A stretch of DNA of 64,000 nucleotides, from positions 6,595,001-6,659,000 of the forward strand of contig NZ_CP054698.1 of NCBI RefSeq assembly GCF_014023275.1. Reading direction: 5' to 3'. Positions 8,250-18,210 of the stretch are shown piece after piece. The notes beneath the pieces are model-generated. The model did not search any database. It saw only the letters and a program-made list of their open reading frames with translations, and was not told the origin of the DNA. The number at the start of each line of letters is the position of its first letter. Positions within the stretch are counted from its first letter, which is position 1. The translations under genes and the position numbers were made by a program. The DNA is from Nostoc edaphicum CCNP1411 (GTDB lineage: Bacteria; Cyanobacteriota; Cyanobacteriia; Cyanobacteriales; Nostocaceae).

Positions 8250-9362
8250 TCACATTCCCCGCAACACTTGCCGAATAATATCTGATGGCACTTCATCGGT
8301 AACTGTTACTACACCAATCTCTGTTGGTAAAACAAACCGTACTTTCCCGGCTTGGACTTTCTTATCTAATTGCAACGCCTCAATAATTGCTTCAATATCT
8401 ACCCCATCTGGTAATTGAGTTGGTAAACCCGTTTTTTGAATTAAAGCGTTTTGCCGTTCTGTGTCTTCCTTTTGCCACAGTCCTAAATCCACAGCAATTT
8501 GACCGGCTGCTACCATACCAATAGCTACCGCTTCACCATGATTTACTAGACGATAACCAGTCAAACTTTCTACTGCATGACCGATGGTATGTCCATAGTT
8601 GAGAATCGCCCGTAATCCGCCTTCTTTCTCATCTTTACTGACAACATCAGCTTTAGCTTGACAAGAGCGTGTTAATATACTATATAAAAGGTCAGATTTT
8701 ACATAGCGGAGTTGGTCGAGACGTTTACTTGCTTCCAACTGGGCAAACAATTCGGCATCCCAAATCACACCGTACTTAATAACTTCTGCCATCCCCGCCC
8801 GAAACTCACGCATAGGTAGAGTTTTTAACACATCTGGGTCAATCAAAACTAAACGTGGTTGGTGGAATGCCCCAATTAGGTTTTTACCGTGGGGATGATT
8901 CACGCCAGTTTTGCCACCAATTGCGGAATCCACCATCGCCAACAGAGAAGTAGGCACTTGGACAACATTAATACCGCGCAACCAAGTTGCAGCTGCAAAG
9001 CCAGTCATATCGCCAATTACACCTCCCCCTAAAGCCACCATAGTAGAAGAACGTTCTAGGCGGTTTTCCAAAGCGATATCGTAGAGTTTTTGGATAGAAT
9101 TGAGGGTTTTGTAGCGTTCACCAGGTGGTAGAGTGCAGCTAGCAACTTCAAATCCGGCAGATGTTAGAGATGCGATCGCTCTTTCGCCAAAATGCTTAAA
9201 AATCGTCGGATTAGAAACCAGCAGTACCTTCTTGCCTAGCTTGAGACTGGCCATCTGTTGACCCAGTTGATCTAAACTCGAAGGTGCGTTAGCGTAGCTC
9301 GACGAAGTTATCGCAATCTCATAAGACTGCTCTGGTAAATTTACATTAATTATAGAAGTCAT
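8250..9362 (-). CDS. aroB: 3-dehydroquinate synthase
   Basis: Second enzyme of the shikimate pathway: converts DAHP to 3-dehydroquinate using NAD and a divalent metal, in the cytosol. Landmarks include the NAD-binding [20 protein letters not shown], the [20 protein letters not shown] motif, and metal-ligand His residues in [11 protein letters not shown] and [11 protein letters not shown] place the start at [12 protein letters not shown] (9362) rather than 20 codons upstream, because the family begins there. About eight residues (TSSSYANA, near 9284-9310) appear as an extra segment after SYEIAI. Their DNA is a piece of a dispersed repeat seen elsewhere in the window. The enzyme otherwise looks intact. 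Confidence 0.95.
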   Translation of the reverse strand: MTSIINVNLPEQSYEIAITSSSYANAPSSLDQLGQQMASLKLGKKVLLVSNPTIFKHFGERAIASLTSAGFEVASCTLPPGERYKTLNSIQKLYDIALENRLERSSTMVALGGGVIGDMTGFAAATWLRGINVVQVPTSLLAMVDSAIGGKTGVNHPHGKNLIGAFHQPRLVLIDPDVLKTLPMREFRAGMAEVIKYGVIWDAELFAQLEASKRLDQLRYVKSDLLYSILTRSCQAKADVVSKDEKEGGLRAILNYGHTIGHAVESLTGYRLVNHGEAVAIGMVAAGQIAVDLGLWQKEDTERQNALIQKTGLPTQLPDGVDIEAIIEALQLDKKVQAGKVRFVLPTEIGVVTVTDEVPSDIIRQVLRGM

Positions 9363-9415
9363 TGCCCAACCCCAAACAAGCGCTTGTGGGCTGTATTGTA
9401 TCGCAATCTCGGAAA

Positions 9416-9530
9416 TGGGCATAGGGCATTGGGAATTGGTTAAGAAACAAGGAAGCAGGGGAAAAGTTGCAGTAAGTATTTCCCCTCTACCACCATGCCC
9501 AATGCCCCATTCCCAATGCCCAACAACTAA
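9416..9530. repeat. facing heptamer repeats upstream of aroB
   Basis: GGGCATA/GGGCATT-type units (9417-9435) face the complementary series GCCCAATGCCCCATTCCCAATG (about 9497-9525), so the region could form a long hairpin. The same repeat family recurs at 27010-27132 and 52039-52082. It separates aroB from petL. Confidence 0.7.
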
Positions 9531-9569
9531 TGATTCAATAGATTTAGGAAGTATTCTGGAGAGAAATAA

Positions 9570-9665
9570 ATGTTTGCAATTGTATCTTATGTCGTCTTCT
9601 TGGGTTTATTCTTTGGCTTATCTGTAGGTTTGCTGTTCGGTCTGCGGACTGCCAAGATAATTTAA
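9570..9665 (+). CDS. petL: cytochrome b6-f complex subunit PetL
   Basis: A 31-residue single-helix membrane protein: [20 protein letters not shown] then [11 protein letters not shown]. The pattern matches cyanobacterial PetL, the small subunit 6 at the edge of the cytochrome b6-f complex: a short hydrophobic helix with FFG/GLLFGLR and a basic C-terminus ending in KII. It is preceded by a good ribosome binding site (GGAGAG at 9558-9563, seven bases before the ATG). The protein is too short for ordinary gene finders. It stands alone in front of the ATP synthase operon, on the same strand. PetL is not essential for electron transfer but stabilises the complex. An unrelated small membrane protein is the main alternative. 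Confidence 0.75.
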   Translation: MFAIVSYVVFLGLFFGLSVGLLFGLRTAKII

Positions 9666-9755
9666 TCGAGAGATAGATTCAACCCAAGACTCTTGTGGGG
9701 TGGGCATCTTGCCTGCCCTAAGTTTGTAAATACGCTATAAAACCCTTACTTTTTC

Positions 9756-9780
9756 ACCAAGTCCACCATAAGGACTTGGT
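9756..9780. other. perfect hairpin ahead of the atp operon
   Basis: ACCAAGTCC (9756-9764) and GGACTTGGT (9772-9780) form a 9-bp stem with a 7-base loop between petL and atp1. It is followed by A residues rather than T, so it is not a standard terminator for the plus strand. It could be an operator or an mRNA 5' structure of the atp operon. Confidence 0.45.
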
Positions 9781-9933
9781 AAAAATGCTGTAAGCTTTAG
9801 TCCGTCTGCACTTACTCTCTGATGTTGACAAGAAGTTAATTGTTTTTTCCTAAAGTATTGTTACCGCATCGTGATATGATTCAGCTGACTGAATGTGCAG
9901 TCATCATATTTAACTGTACTGGTTTCAAGTCCC

Positions 9934-10374
9934 GTGAGCTTGTCTGACGAATCAATTGCGCCCACTCCGACAACGCAACAAGATGCTAAAACCGGTTCTG
10001 AAGACACAGAATCGGGTAACTCCATGCAAGAGTTCTATCAACTCTTCCAGCGATTGTTGGTAATCACGCTTGTCTTGACGGGGGTTATTTTTATCTCTGT
10101 GTGGATTTTTTATTCCTTAAACATTGCCCTAAATTATTTAATTGGGGCGTGTACAGGTGTGGTTTACTTAAAAATGTTGGCTAGAGATGTTGAGCAGCTC
10201 GGTAGTGAGAAAACCAGTCTGAGCAAAACTCGTTTTGCTCTATTTTTGGGAGTGATGATCGTGGCAACTCAATGGCGTGAGCTACAGATTCTACCCATTT
10301 TTTTGGGATTTCTAACTTACAAAGCCACGCTCTTCGTCTATATGGTGCAAATTGCGTTCATTCCTGATTCTTAA
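9934..10374 (+). CDS. atp1: ATP synthase protein I (Atp1)
   Basis: First gene of the ATP synthase operon. AtpI-type proteins are small membrane proteins thought to help assemble the c-ring. The sequence has a soluble, Thr/Gln-rich N-terminus, then four hydrophobic segments (for example [20 protein letters not shown] and the last one ending YMVQIAF). I prefer the GTG at 9934 ([11 protein letters not shown] as second residue onward), although the frame is open from a GTG at 9895; neither has a strong ribosome binding site. It is 60 bp from the subunit a gene, same strand. Confidence 0.85.
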   Translation: MSLSDESIAPTPTTQQDAKTGSEDTESGNSMQEFYQLFQRLLVITLVLTGVIFISVWIFYSLNIALNYLIGACTGVVYLKMLARDVEQLGSEKTSLSKTRFALFLGVMIVATQWRELQILPIFLGFLTYKATLFVYMVQIAFIPDS

Positions 10375-10440
10375 AAAGTCAGGCTCACAAAGATAGTAAT
10401 CCCATCCTCGCTTGTTGGGGAAAATGCTTGAAGAATGCAA

Positions 10441-11196
10441 ATGCTTAGTGTCTTAAACGCCTTTAATTCTTTTCCCCTCGCCGAATTAGAAGTAGGACAT
10501 CATTTCTACTGGCAGTTGGGCAATCTTAAAATTCATGGGCAAGTTTTTCTCACCTCATGGTTTGTGATTAGTATTCTAGTAGTGGCTTCAATAGCTGCTA
10601 CTCGAAATGCACAAAGAATTCCCAAGGGCATCCAGAATTTAATGGAATACGCCCTAGAATTCATTCGTGATTTGGCCAAAAACCAACTTGGTGAGAAAGA
10701 GTACCGCCCTTGGGTGCCATTTATTGGCACATTGTTCTTGTTTATTTTCGTATCGAACTGGTCAGGTGCACTAATTCCCTGGAAGCTCATCAAGCTACCT
10801 TCAGGCGAATTGGCAGCTCCCACCAATGACATCAATACGACTGTTGCATTAGCACTGCTAACATCCTTAGCGTACTTTTACGCGGGTTTTAGCAAGCGGG
10901 GTTTAGGCTACTTTAAGAAATATATAGAGCCAACACCCGTTTTGTTGCCGATCGCAATTCTCGAAGATTTCACCAAGCCCCTCTCCCTAAGCTTCCGGCT
11001 ATTTGGTAATATTTTGGCGGATGAATTGGTAGTGGCGGTATTGGTGCTGCTAGTTCCTCTATTTGTACCTCTGCCTGTAATGGCCTTGGGTTTATTTACC
11101 AGTGCCATTCAAGCCCTGGTTTTTGCCACCCTAGCCGGAGCATACATTCATGAGGCAATGGAGGGGCATGGCGGAGATGAACATGAGGAGCATTAA
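10441..11196 (+). CDS. atpB: ATP synthase F0 subunit a
   Basis: Membrane subunit a (cyanobacterial name atpI) that forms the proton half-channels beside the c-ring in thylakoid and plasma membranes. About five transmembrane helices are present. The signature [20 protein letters not shown] contains the essential arginine (SFRLFGN) that faces the c-ring carboxylate. The C-terminus GDEHEEH is acidic and His-rich. An ATG six bases upstream (10435) is equally possible; both sit close behind GAAGA. At about 251 residues it is of normal length. Neighbours are atp1 and subunit c. Confidence 0.96.
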   Translation: MLSVLNAFNSFPLAELEVGHHFYWQLGNLKIHGQVFLTSWFVISILVVASIAATRNAQRIPKGIQNLMEYALEFIRDLAKNQLGEKEYRPWVPFIGTLFLFIFVSNWSGALIPWKLIKLPSGELAAPTNDINTTVALALLTSLAYFYAGFSKRGLGYFKKYIEPTPVLLPIAILEDFTKPLSLSFRLFGNILADELVVAVLVLLVPLFVPLPVMALGLFTSAIQALVFATLAGAYIHEAMEGHGGDEHEEH

Positions 11197-11302
11197 ACTT
11201 CTCAGTTGATAGCACAGTTCCAAGAGCATATTCGCTCAAAATATCGCAAAGCGCGATCAAAGAACTCATGTGCAGCGTGAAAACCACGTTTCTAATCGTT
11301 AA

Positions 11303-11590
<288 letters not shown>

Positions 11591-11940
11591 TACCTGAAAA
11601 TTTTTGTGAGTGTGGAGACGTGAACCATCACGCCTCTACAATCGAAATGTTTTAGGTATCTTAATAGTTCTAATATTCCGTTGACTACCGATTTTAGATT
11701 TTGGGTCGCACCTTTAGTGCGCTTCCAGCACAACTTAGATTATCAAGAGTTTTCGGTACATGCCCCTGAGCGATACCTGCTCTAAAATCTAAAAGACGCT
11801 CCTACGTCGCTAACGCTACGCTATCAGCAATCTAAAATCCCAAATTACTTGACCCTTGTTGGCTATGGGTCTCTAAAATATGAAAGGTTGGATGATGGTG
11901 CTAGCCACGAAAACTGCTACTCCAGCCAAAGAGGAGACAA
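11591..11940. repeat. repeat-rich spacer between subunits c and b'
   Basis: This 350-bp spacer has no gene. It contains scattered AATCTAAAA heptamer-like units (about 11690, 11783 and 11830) and the common dispersed piece CGTCGCTAACGCTACGCTAT near 11804-11823. Fragments of that piece occur elsewhere in the window, for example near 40985. Confidence 0.6.
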
Positions 11941-12372
11941 ATGTTTGATTTCGATGCTACCTTGCCCTTCATGGCATTGCAATTCCTGCTATTAGCAGCT
12001 TTGTTGAATGCAATTTTCTATAAGCCACTGACCAAGGTACTAGACGATCGCGATAGTTACATCCGAACGAATACCCTTGAGGCGCGGGAGAGCTTGGCTA
12101 AAGCCGAGCGCTTGGCTACCGAATATGAGCAGCAACTCGCAGACGCTCGCAGACAATCGCAAGCGACTATAGAAGCAGCTCAACTTGAAGCTAAGAAAAT
12201 TACTGCTGAGAAAATTGCTGAGGCCCAAAAAGAAGCTCAGACTCAACGAGAACAAGCTTCTGTTGAAATAGAACAACAAAAGCAGGAAGCTTTTCGCACC
12301 TTAGAGCAACAAGTTGATTCTCTAAGCAGGCAGATTCTAGAAAAACTATTGGGGCCAACTCCAGTTAGATAA
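11941..12372 (+). CDS. atpG: ATP synthase F0 subunit b'
   Basis: Peripheral-stalk subunit b' of 143 residues (cyanobacterial atpG; also called atpF2). One N-terminal membrane helix ([20 protein letters not shown]) is followed by a long charged Ala/Glu/Gln-rich coiled coil that pairs with subunit b to hold the F1 head. The split into b and b' is typical of photosynthetic bacteria and chloroplasts. Its ATG follows a purine stretch, AGAGGAGACAA, an excellent ribosome binding site. The spacer to subunit b contains tandem hairpin repeats. Confidence 0.95.
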   Translation: MFDFDATLPFMALQFLLLAALLNAIFYKPLTKVLDDRDSYIRTNTLEARESLAKAERLATEYEQQLADARRQSQATIEAAQLEAKKITAEKIAEAQKEAQTQREQASVEIEQQKQEAFRTLEQQVDSLSRQILEKLLGPTPVR

Positions 12373-12455
12373 GCTAACTAGACTGGCTCTGTGAAAGCAT
12401 ACGCGCAGCTGGGCCCTAGTCCAGAGCGCAAAATTTAAGTGTCACAAAAGGGCAC

Positions 12456-12557
12456 TTTTTTCCCTTCGGGGAAAAGATACTTAACTTCCTTACGGGGAAA
12501 AGATACTTAAATTTCCCTTTGGGGAAAGATACTTAAAATTTCCCTTGGGGAAAATAC
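12456..12557. repeat. four tandem hairpin repeats between b' and b
   Basis: Four imperfect copies of a 19-29-bp unit of the form TTTCCCTTCGGGGAAAAGATACTTAA follow one another. Each unit holds a small hairpin (TTTCCC / GGGGAAA) and all but the last end in the conserved tail AGATACTTAA. The array sits between two co-transcribed genes, 30 bp before the b subunit start. Confidence 0.85.
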
Positions 12558-12588
12558 AACGTATTAGCAGCGAGCAGCGCACTTGTAA

Positions 12589-13161
12589 ATGGGTATCATG
12601 GGGACATTCTTATTACTTGCCGCAGAAGCGAACGCTGTTCACTCTGAATTGGCAGAAGGCGCAGCAGAAGGTGGTTTCGGTCTAAACCTAGACATTTTTG
12701 AAACCAATCTGATCAATCTAGCGATTCTGATTGGCATATTATTCTACTTCGGACGTAAAGTTTTAAGCAATATCCTGAACGAGCGACAATCCAATATTGC
12801 CACCGCAATTCAGGAAGCAGAAGGGCGCTTAAAAGAGGCAAAGACTGCCCTTTCCCAAGCGCAAGAGCAATTAAAGCAATCTCAAGCAGAGGCAGAACGC
12901 ATCCGCCAATCTGCTGTAGAAAACGCTCAAAAAGCGAAAGAAGCCTTGTTAGCGAAGGCAGTGCAAGACGTAGAACGCTTGAAACAAACAGCAGCAGCAG
13001 ATTTAAACACCGAAACTGATCGAGCGATCGCTCAACTGCGGCAACGGGTAGCTACACTAGCATTGCAAAAAGTCGAATCGCAACTCAAAAGCGGGATTGC
13101 TGACGATGCTCAACAAAGTTTAATTGACCGCAGCATCGCACAACTGGGAGGCAATGTATGA
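12589..13161 (+). CDS. atpF: ATP synthase F0 subunit b
   Basis: Second peripheral-stalk subunit, 190 residues (or 187 from the ATG at 12598, [12 protein letters not shown]). Unlike b', it carries an N-terminal leader-like stretch before the membrane helix ([19 protein letters not shown]), as in cyanobacteria. A long Ala/Gln/Glu coiled coil follows, ending near [20 protein letters not shown]. Its stop overlaps the start of the delta gene by four bases (ATGA), which implies translational coupling and near-equal production. Confidence 0.95.
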   Translation: MGIMGTFLLLAAEANAVHSELAEGAAEGGFGLNLDIFETNLINLAILIGILFYFGRKVLSNILNERQSNIATAIQEAEGRLKEAKTALSQAQEQLKQSQAEAERIRQSAVENAQKAKEALLAKAVQDVERLKQTAAADLNTETDRAIAQLRQRVATLALQKVESQLKSGIADDAQQSLIDRSIAQLGGNV

Positions 13162-13712
13162 CAAGTCAGGTAGCGGCAGCCGAAGTAGCCCAACCTTACG
13201 CACAGGCACTTTTGTCAATAGCGCAATCGAAAAATTTGACAGAAGAGTTCGGGGAAGATGCGCGTACTTTCCTCGGCCTGCTCAGGGCAGACAAACAGCT
13301 ACACAACTTCTTCAGCAACCCGTTTATTCAGTCTGAGAACAAAAAAGCTCTCATCAAACAAATACTCGGTGAAGGCGCTAACCCCTACTTACGCAATTTT
13401 TTGCTGATATTGGTAGATAAACGGCGCATTGCATTCTTGGAATCCATTTTTCAACAGTATTTGGCGCTGTTGCGGCAGCTGAATCAAACCGTATTAGCGG
13501 AAGTAATTTCAGCCGTTCCCCTCACAGAAGCTCAACAGCAGGCAATTACAGAAAAGGTGATCGCCATTACCAATGCTCGCCAGGTAGAACTAGAAACCAA
13601 TGTAGACAGCGAGTTAATTGGTGGTGTGATCATTAAAGTAGGTTCTCAGGTAATTGACGCCAGTATCCGGGGTCAGTTGCGCCGCCTTTCATTGCGCTTA
13701 ACTAATAGTTAG
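13158..13712 (+). CDS. atpH: ATP synthase F1 subunit delta
   Basis: Subunit delta (cyanobacterial atpD; OSCP-like), 184 residues. It sits on top of F1 and ties the alpha subunits to the b/b' stalk. The N-terminal helical domain begins [16 protein letters not shown], and the C-terminal family signature is [23 protein letters not shown], here intact. The start ATG is inside the stop of the b subunit gene. A 179-bp repeat-filled gap separates it from the alpha gene. Confidence 0.96.
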   Translation: MTSQVAAAEVAQPYAQALLSIAQSKNLTEEFGEDARTFLGLLRADKQLHNFFSNPFIQSENKKALIKQILGEGANPYLRNFLLILVDKRRIAFLESIFQQYLALLRQLNQTVLAEVISAVPLTEAQQQAITEKVIAITNARQVELETNVDSELIGGVIIKVGSQVIDASIRGQLRRLSLRLTNS

Positions 13713-13724
13713 GAGTTAGGAGTA

Positions 13725-13796
13725 GACGCGATTAATCGCGTCTGTACAAGAGTTAGGAGAGATGCGATTAATCGCGTCTGTACAAGAGTTAGGAGT
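13725..13796. repeat. two 36-bp direct repeats with GCGATTAATCGC palindromes
   Basis: Two nearly identical 36-bp units follow one another (13725-13760 and 13761-13796). Each contains the palindrome GCGATTAATCGC followed by GTCTGTACAAGAGTTAGGAG. Related GACGCGAT(T/G)(A/C)ATCGCGTC pieces recur at 53660-53745 and 57205-57262, so this is a dispersed family. Confidence 0.85.
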
Positions 13797-13891
13797 TAAG
13801 TAAATAGTAATTTATTTTGACTTTTAACCTTTGCTTTTTTAACTCAGCACTCAGCACTGAATTCAGTCTCGAAAGCAAAAAAGATAGACAC

Positions 13892-15412
13892 ATGAGCATA
13901 TCAATTAGACCTGACGAAATTAGCAGCATTATCCAACAACAAATCGAGCAATACGATCAAGAGGTCAAAGTTGCTAACGTTGGTACTGTCCTCCAAGTAG
14001 GTGACGGCATTGCCCGGATTTATGGTTTGGAAAAGGCCATGTCTGGGGAACTTTTAGAATTTGAAGATGGCACAATTGGCATCGCCCAGAACTTGGAAGA
14101 AGACAACGTGGGCGCGGTGCTCATGGGTGAAGGGTTGGAAATTCAAGAAGGTAGTTCTGTAACCGCCACTGGTAGAATTGCCCAAGTACCCGTGGGAGAA
14201 GCCCTAATTGGAAGAGTTGTAGACGCTTTGGGTCGTCCCATCGATGGCAAAGGAGACATCAAGTCCTCAGAAAGCCGTTTGATTGAATCTCCAGCACCAG
14301 GTATTATTGCCCGTCGGTCTGTACACGAACCCATGCAAACGGGTATCACAGCTATTGACTCAATGATTCCTATCGGTCGTGGTCAGCGGGAATTGATTAT
14401 TGGCGATCGCCAAACCGGTAAAACTGCGATCGCGATCGACACCATCATCAACCAAAAAGAAGAAGATGTAGTTTGTGTCTACGTTGCGATCGGTCAAAAA
14501 GCTTCCACAGTTGCTAACGTGGTGCAGACATTGCAAGAAAAAGGCGCAATGGATTACACCGTCGTCGTCGCAGCTAGTGCCAGTGAACCAGCAACCCTAC
14601 AATACCTAGCTCCTTACACAGGCGCAACTATTGCTGAGTACTTTATGTACAAAGGCAAAGCTACCCTGGTAATTTATGATGACCTTTCCAAACAAGCCCA
14701 AGCTTACCGCCAAATGTCCCTACTGCTGCGTCGTCCACCCGGACGCGAAGCTTACCCTGGCGATGTATTCTACATCCACTCTCGCTTGTTAGAAAGAGCC
14801 GCAAAGCTGAGTGACGAACTAGGTAAAGGCAGTATGACCGCCCTACCAATTATCGAAACCCAAGCTGGTGACGTTTCAGCATACATCCCCACCAACGTAA
14901 TTTCTATTACCGATGGTCAGATATTCCTGTCTTCTGACTTGTTTAACGCTGGTATCCGTCCCGCTGTAAACCCCGGTATTTCTGTATCCCGTGTGGGTTC
15001 TGCGGCTCAAACCAAGGCAATGAAAAAAGTTGCCGGTAAGATTAAATTGGAATTAGCCCAATTTGACGACCTACAAGCCTTCGCTCAATTTGCTTCCGAC
15101 TTAGATAAAGCCACTCAAGACCAGTTGGCGCGGGGCCAACGGTTACGCGAACTCCTCAAGCAGCCACAAAATTCGCCACTCTCGGTATACGAGCAAGTAG
15201 CAATTTTGTACGCTGGTATTAATGGTTACTTAGATGACGTACCTGTAAATCAAGTAACCACCTTCACCAAAGGTCTGCGGGACTACTTAAAGACTGGTAA
15301 AACCCAGTATGCCGAAGGAGTAAAAGCCTCCAAAGCACTAGGTGACGCAGAAGAAGCTGCCTTGAAAGAAGCACTCACCGAATACAAGAAGACCTTCAAA
15401 GCAGCAGCGTAA
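13892..15412 (+). CDS. atpA: ATP synthase F1 subunit alpha
   Basis: Alpha subunit of 506 residues carrying the non-catalytic nucleotide site of the F1 head. I start it at [20 protein letters not shown], because the 25 codons upstream are a read-through of repeat DNA. A Walker A motif ([11 protein letters not shown], near residue 170) is present. So is the alpha-specific segment [17 protein letters not shown], which includes the arginine finger shared with the catalytic beta site. The protein is full length. The beta and epsilon genes are not here, as expected: cyanobacteria keep them in a separate operon. Confidence 0.98.
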   Translation: MSISIRPDEISSIIQQQIEQYDQEVKVANVGTVLQVGDGIARIYGLEKAMSGELLEFEDGTIGIAQNLEEDNVGAVLMGEGLEIQEGSSVTATGRIAQVPVGEALIGRVVDALGRPIDGKGDIKSSESRLIESPAPGIIARRSVHEPMQTGITAIDSMIPIGRGQRELIIGDRQTGKTAIAIDTIINQKEEDVVCVYVAIGQKASTVANVVQTLQEKGAMDYTVVVAASASEPATLQYLAPYTGATIAEYFMYKGKATLVIYDDLSKQAQAYRQMSLLLRRPPGREAYPGDVFYIHSRLLERAAKLSDELGKGSMTALPIIETQAGDVSAYIPTNVISITDGQIFLSSDLFNAGIRPAVNPGISVSRVGSAAQTKAMKKVAGKIKLELAQFDDLQAFAQFASDLDKATQDQLARGQRLRELLKQPQNSPLSVYEQVAILYAGINGYLDDVPVNQVTTFTKGLRDYLKTGKTQYAEGVKASKALGDAEEAALKEALTEYKKTFKAAA

Positions 15413-15415
15413 TTA

Positions 15416-15553
15416 CAGTGCTGAGTGCTGAGTGCCGAGTGCTGAGTAGCCACAAGTGTTGAGTTGAAGAAAGTTTTTCATTCAAAACTCAAAATTTCAA
15501 ACTCAGAACTCAGGACTCAGAACTCAGAACTCAGGACTCAGAACTCAGAACTT
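15416..15553. repeat. GAGTGCT / ACTCAGA heptamer arrays
   Basis: GTGCTGA-type heptamers (15418-15445) and about eight ACTCAGA/ACTCAGG heptamers (15497-15552) flank a short unique stretch between alpha and gamma. The two arrays are partly complementary, so a hairpin is possible in the operon mRNA. The frame is open through the second array, which would falsely extend the gamma gene. Confidence 0.85.
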
Positions 15554-15559
15554 AAAGTT

Positions 15560-16507
15560 ATGGCCAATCTAAAAGCAATACGCGATCGCATTCAGTCGGT
15601 CAAAAACACCAAAAAAATCACAGAAGCCATGCGTCTCGTAGCTGCGGCTAGAGTACGTCGGGCGCAAGAACAAGTGCTAGCGACTCGTCCCTTTGCTGAT
15701 CGCTTGGCACAAGTATTGTATGGTTTGCAAAGCCGTCTGCGCTTTGAAGAAGCAAACCTACCACTACTAAAAAAACGCCAAGTTAAGTCAGTCGGGTTGT
15801 TGGTTATTTCAGGCGATCGCGGTCTATGCGGCGGCTACAATAATAACGTCATCCGTCGTGCAGAAAACCGCGCCAAGGAAATCCAGGCAGAAGGTTTAGA
15901 CTATAAATTTGTACTCGTCGGACGCAAATCTACCCAGTACTTTCAACGCCGCGATCAGCCCATCGATGCTACTTACACCGGCTTAGAGCAAATCCCCACC
16001 GCAGCAGAAGCCAATGAGATCGCTGACCAACTACTTTCCTTGTTCCTTTCGGAAGAAGTTGACCGCATCGAATTAATCTATACCAGATTTGTCTCTTTGG
16101 TTAGCTCACGTCCGGTAATACAAACCTTACTACCCCTTGATCCACAAGGTTTAGAAGCAGGCGATGACGAAATCTTCCGCTTGACAACCCGTGGTGGTCA
16201 ATTTCAAGTCGAACGGGAGAAAGTGGCTAGCCAAGTCCGCCCGTTGGCTCCTGACATGATTTTTGAACAAGATCCAGTACAGATTCTTGATTCTCTGTTA
16301 CCTCTGTATCTCAGTAACCAGCTATTGCGGGCGCTGCAAGAATCGGCGGCTAGTGAACTAGCAGCGCGGATGACAGCCATGAGTAATGCCAGTGAAAATG
16401 CTGGTGAATTGATTAACACCCTCACCCTGTCTTACAACAAAGCCCGACAAGCTGCAATTACTCAAGAACTCCTTGAGGTTGTAGGTGGTGCTGAAGCACT
16501 AACTTAG
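15560..16507 (+). CDS. atpG: ATP synthase F1 subunit gamma
   Basis: Central rotor shaft (cyanobacterial atpC), 315 residues. The start [20 protein letters not shown] is the conserved N-terminal helix; an upstream in-frame ATG would add 32 codons made of STRR repeats and is rejected. The signature [18 protein letters not shown] is present, as is the C-terminal helix [20 protein letters not shown]. At 315 residues it is longer than the E. coli protein, as usual for photosynthetic gamma subunits with an insertion near the middle (about residues 195-235). I do not see the chloroplast redox cysteine pair. It is the last gene of this operon and is followed by a strong terminator. Confidence 0.97.
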   Translation: MANLKAIRDRIQSVKNTKKITEAMRLVAAARVRRAQEQVLATRPFADRLAQVLYGLQSRLRFEEANLPLLKKRQVKSVGLLVISGDRGLCGGYNNNVIRRAENRAKEIQAEGLDYKFVLVGRKSTQYFQRRDQPIDATYTGLEQIPTAAEANEIADQLLSLFLSEEVDRIELIYTRFVSLVSSRPVIQTLLPLDPQGLEAGDDEIFRLTTRGGQFQVEREKVASQVRPLAPDMIFEQDPVQILDSLLPLYLSNQLLRALQESAASELAARMTAMSNASENAGELINTLTLSYNKARQAAITQELLEVVGGAEALT

Positions 16508-16533
16508 GAAAATATTTGTTGTGGATTATGACA

Positions 16534-16578
16534 AATAGCCAATTGCTAATGGTTTTAAAATTAGCGATTGGCTATTTT
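16534..16578 (+). terminator. rho-independent terminator of the atp operon
   Basis: TAGCCAATTGCTAAT (16536-16550) pairs with ATTAGCGATTGGCTA (16560-16574), a 15-bp stem with one G-T pair, followed by TTTT. It sits 30 bp after the gamma stop codon. Confidence 0.85.
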
Positions 16579-16610
16579 GACTAAGTGGAGCCATATATTT
16601 TGACTTTAAT

Positions 16611-16638
16611 AATTACGAATTACGAATTACGAATTACA
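16611..16638. repeat. AATTACG heptamers
   Basis: Four AATTACG-type units (the last changed to AATTACA) lie just upstream of and overlap the likely -35 region of ssrA. Confidence 0.8.
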
Positions 16639-16662
16639 AATTTAAGAATCGCGTATTATAAT
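16634..16662 (+). promoter_or_regulatory. putative ssrA promoter
   Basis: TTACAA (16634-16639) and TATAAT (16657-16662) are separated by 17 bp and stand 18 bp before the mature tmRNA 5' end. The -10 box is perfect and the -35 is weak. The short leader would be removed by RNase P. Confidence 0.5.
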
Positions 16663-16679
16663 TGAAGTATGAAGCGCAT

Positions 16680-17066
16680 GGGTCCGTCACGGTTTCGACA
16701 GGTTGGCGAACGCTGCTCTGTGATTCAGGTCGAGAGTGAGTCTCCTCTCGGAAATCAAAGGCTCAAACAAAAAGTAAATGCGAATAACATCGTTAGCTTT
16801 GCTCGTAAGGATGCTCTAGTAGCTGCCTAAACACCTCTTATAGGTTCGAGCGTCTTTAGTTTGACTCCGTTAAGGACTGAAGACCAACCCCCAACGGATG
16901 CTCTAGCAAGCGTTCTCTGGTTGGCTTGCTGGCTAAGATTAAATCAGAGCATCCTACGTTCGGGATAATGAACGATTCCCGCCTTGAGGGTCAGAAAGGC
17001 TAAACCTGTGAATGAGCGGGGGGTCAATACCCAATTTGGACAGCAGTTCGACTCTGCTCGGATCCA
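16680..17066 (+). ncRNA. ssrA: transfer-messenger RNA (tmRNA)
   Basis: Rescues ribosomes stalled on broken mRNAs and tags the product for proteolysis. The tRNA-like ends are clear: 5' GGGTCCG pairs with 3' CGGATCC, and the T-arm reads GTTCGACTC near the 3' end. CCA is not encoded. The tag frame at 16780-16827 reads ANNIVSFARKDALVAA, followed by TAA. This is the usual cyanobacterial tag ending in LVAA, with a Ser where relatives often have Lys. It is about 387 nt in one piece, not the two-piece form known from some marine cyanobacteria. A strong terminator follows. Confidence 0.96.
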
Positions 17067-17083
17067 CTAAAAATAGTTAAAAA

Positions 17084-17120
17084 GTCCACCAAGCAGTTTA
17101 GTGTTTAGGTGGATTTTATT
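17084..17120 (+). terminator. ssrA terminator
   Basis: GTCCACC (17084-17090) pairs with the GGTGGAT stretch at 17108-17114, followed by TTTATT. The stem has a 17-base loop and stands 18 bp after the tmRNA end. Confidence 0.7.
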
Positions 17121-17125
17121 AAAAC

Positions 17126-17295
17126 AGAATTCAGGAGTCAGGAGCCAGAATTCAGAATGAGTTTTGAACTAAAAAGCGGATAGCGCCGGCGGCAAGCGAG
17201 TCTTCTCCCAAGGGGAGAGGCCAAGGGCAAACGAGCGTCTTGATTCTGACTCCTGAATTCTGACTCCTGAATTCTGACTCCTGAATTCTTCTTCA
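17126..17295. repeat. about 165-bp mosaic dispersed repeat, copy A
   Basis: Outer GAATTCAGGAGTCAGGAG-type heptamers face ACTCCTGAATTCTG-type heptamers. Between them lie GCGGATAGCGCC, CGGCAAGC and GAGCGTCTTGATTC. The same blocks in the same order occur at 49489-49655 before ssb. In both places the repeat lies just behind the stop codon of a minus-strand gene and could shape its 3' end. Confidence 0.75.
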
Positions 17296-17313
17296 ATACC
17301 CCAGAAGCAACGA

Positions 17314-18117
17314 TTAGCCAAATTGACCGTTAACATATTCTTTAGTCGCCTCTTGTTGAGGAGCGTTAAAGATGGCTGAAGTTTTATCGTATTCCACAAG
17401 GTAGCCAAAGCGATTTCCATTTTCGGCAGCTTCGGCATTGAAAAAAGCAGTCATGTCCGAAACTCGTGTTGCTTGTTGCATATTGTGTGTGACGATGACT
17501 ATTGTATAGTTCCCCTTGAGTTCATGCATAAGTTCTTCAATTCCCTTTGTTGAGATGGGATCAAGAGCAGAGCAAGGTTCGTCCATCAGGATAACTTCAG
17601 GCTTCATAGCGATCGCTCGTGCAATACAAAGCCGTTGTTGTTGTCCACCAGACAATGATAAACCGTTATTCTTCAATTTATCTTTTACTTCTTTCCACAG
17701 TCCGGCTCTTTGTAAAGAGTCTTCTACCAATTCATCTAGGTTGCCTTTGAAATTGCTAATCCGCGCACCAAAGGCAATGTTGTCGTAAATTGATTTGGGA
17801 AATGGATTAGGTTTTTGGAACACCATACCAATCCGACGACGTACTTCAACAGAATCTACATCCTTATCGTATAAATTTTTTCCTCGGTAGGTAACTCTAC
17901 CATTTATTTTTGCTCCCGGAATCAGATCGTTTAAACGATTAAAACAGCGCAGTAATGTACTTTTACCACAACCCGATGGCCCAATGAAGGCAGTAATCTG
18001 ATTTTTAGGAATCTCGATAAAAATATTTCGTAATGCTAAAATCGAGCCGTAATGTACAGAGACTTCCTCCGCACGCAATAAAGTCTCTGTAACAGTAGCA
18101 GATGTATTTGATTTCAT
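17314..18117 (-). CDS. pstB: phosphate ABC transporter ATP-binding protein
   Basis: ATPase of the high-affinity phosphate importer PstSCAB, 267 residues, peripheral at the inner face of the plasma membrane. Walker [20 protein letters not shown] is PstB-typical, with the [10 protein letters not shown] continuation. Other motifs are the Q-loop [15 protein letters not shown], signature [14 protein letters not shown], and Walker [14 protein letters not shown]. The ribosome binding site AAGAGG precedes the ATG. It is the last gene of pstS-C-A-B on the minus strand. Confidence 0.97.
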   Translation of the reverse strand: MKSNTSATVTETLLRAEEVSVHYGSILALRNIFIEIPKNQITAFIGPSGCGKSTLLRCFNRLNDLIPGAKINGRVTYRGKNLYDKDVDSVEVRRRIGMVFQKPNPFPKSIYDNIAFGARISNFKGNLDELVEDSLQRAGLWKEVKDKLKNNGLSLSGGQQQRLCIARAIAMKPEVILMDEPCSALDPISTKGIEELMHELKGNYTIVIVTHNMQQATRVSDMTAFFNAEAAENGNRFGYLVEYDKTSAIFNAPQQEATKEYVNGQFG

Positions 18118-18210
18118 ATATGGAACCTCTTAAAAAAAATAAGCTAAAAAACACTCAATAACTTCTTCCCCATGCCCCATGCCCAAAAACTCTGTGAGTG
18201 GAGTTTTTAT

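Noticed and set aside
9415..9627. 70-codon plus-strand frame upstream of atp1
   Set aside because: Most of it is translated heptamer repeat; the real gene in that place is petL in another frame.
16680..17066. Two-piece (permuted) tmRNA
   Set aside because: The tRNA-like 5' and 3' ends and tag order are those of the one-piece form.
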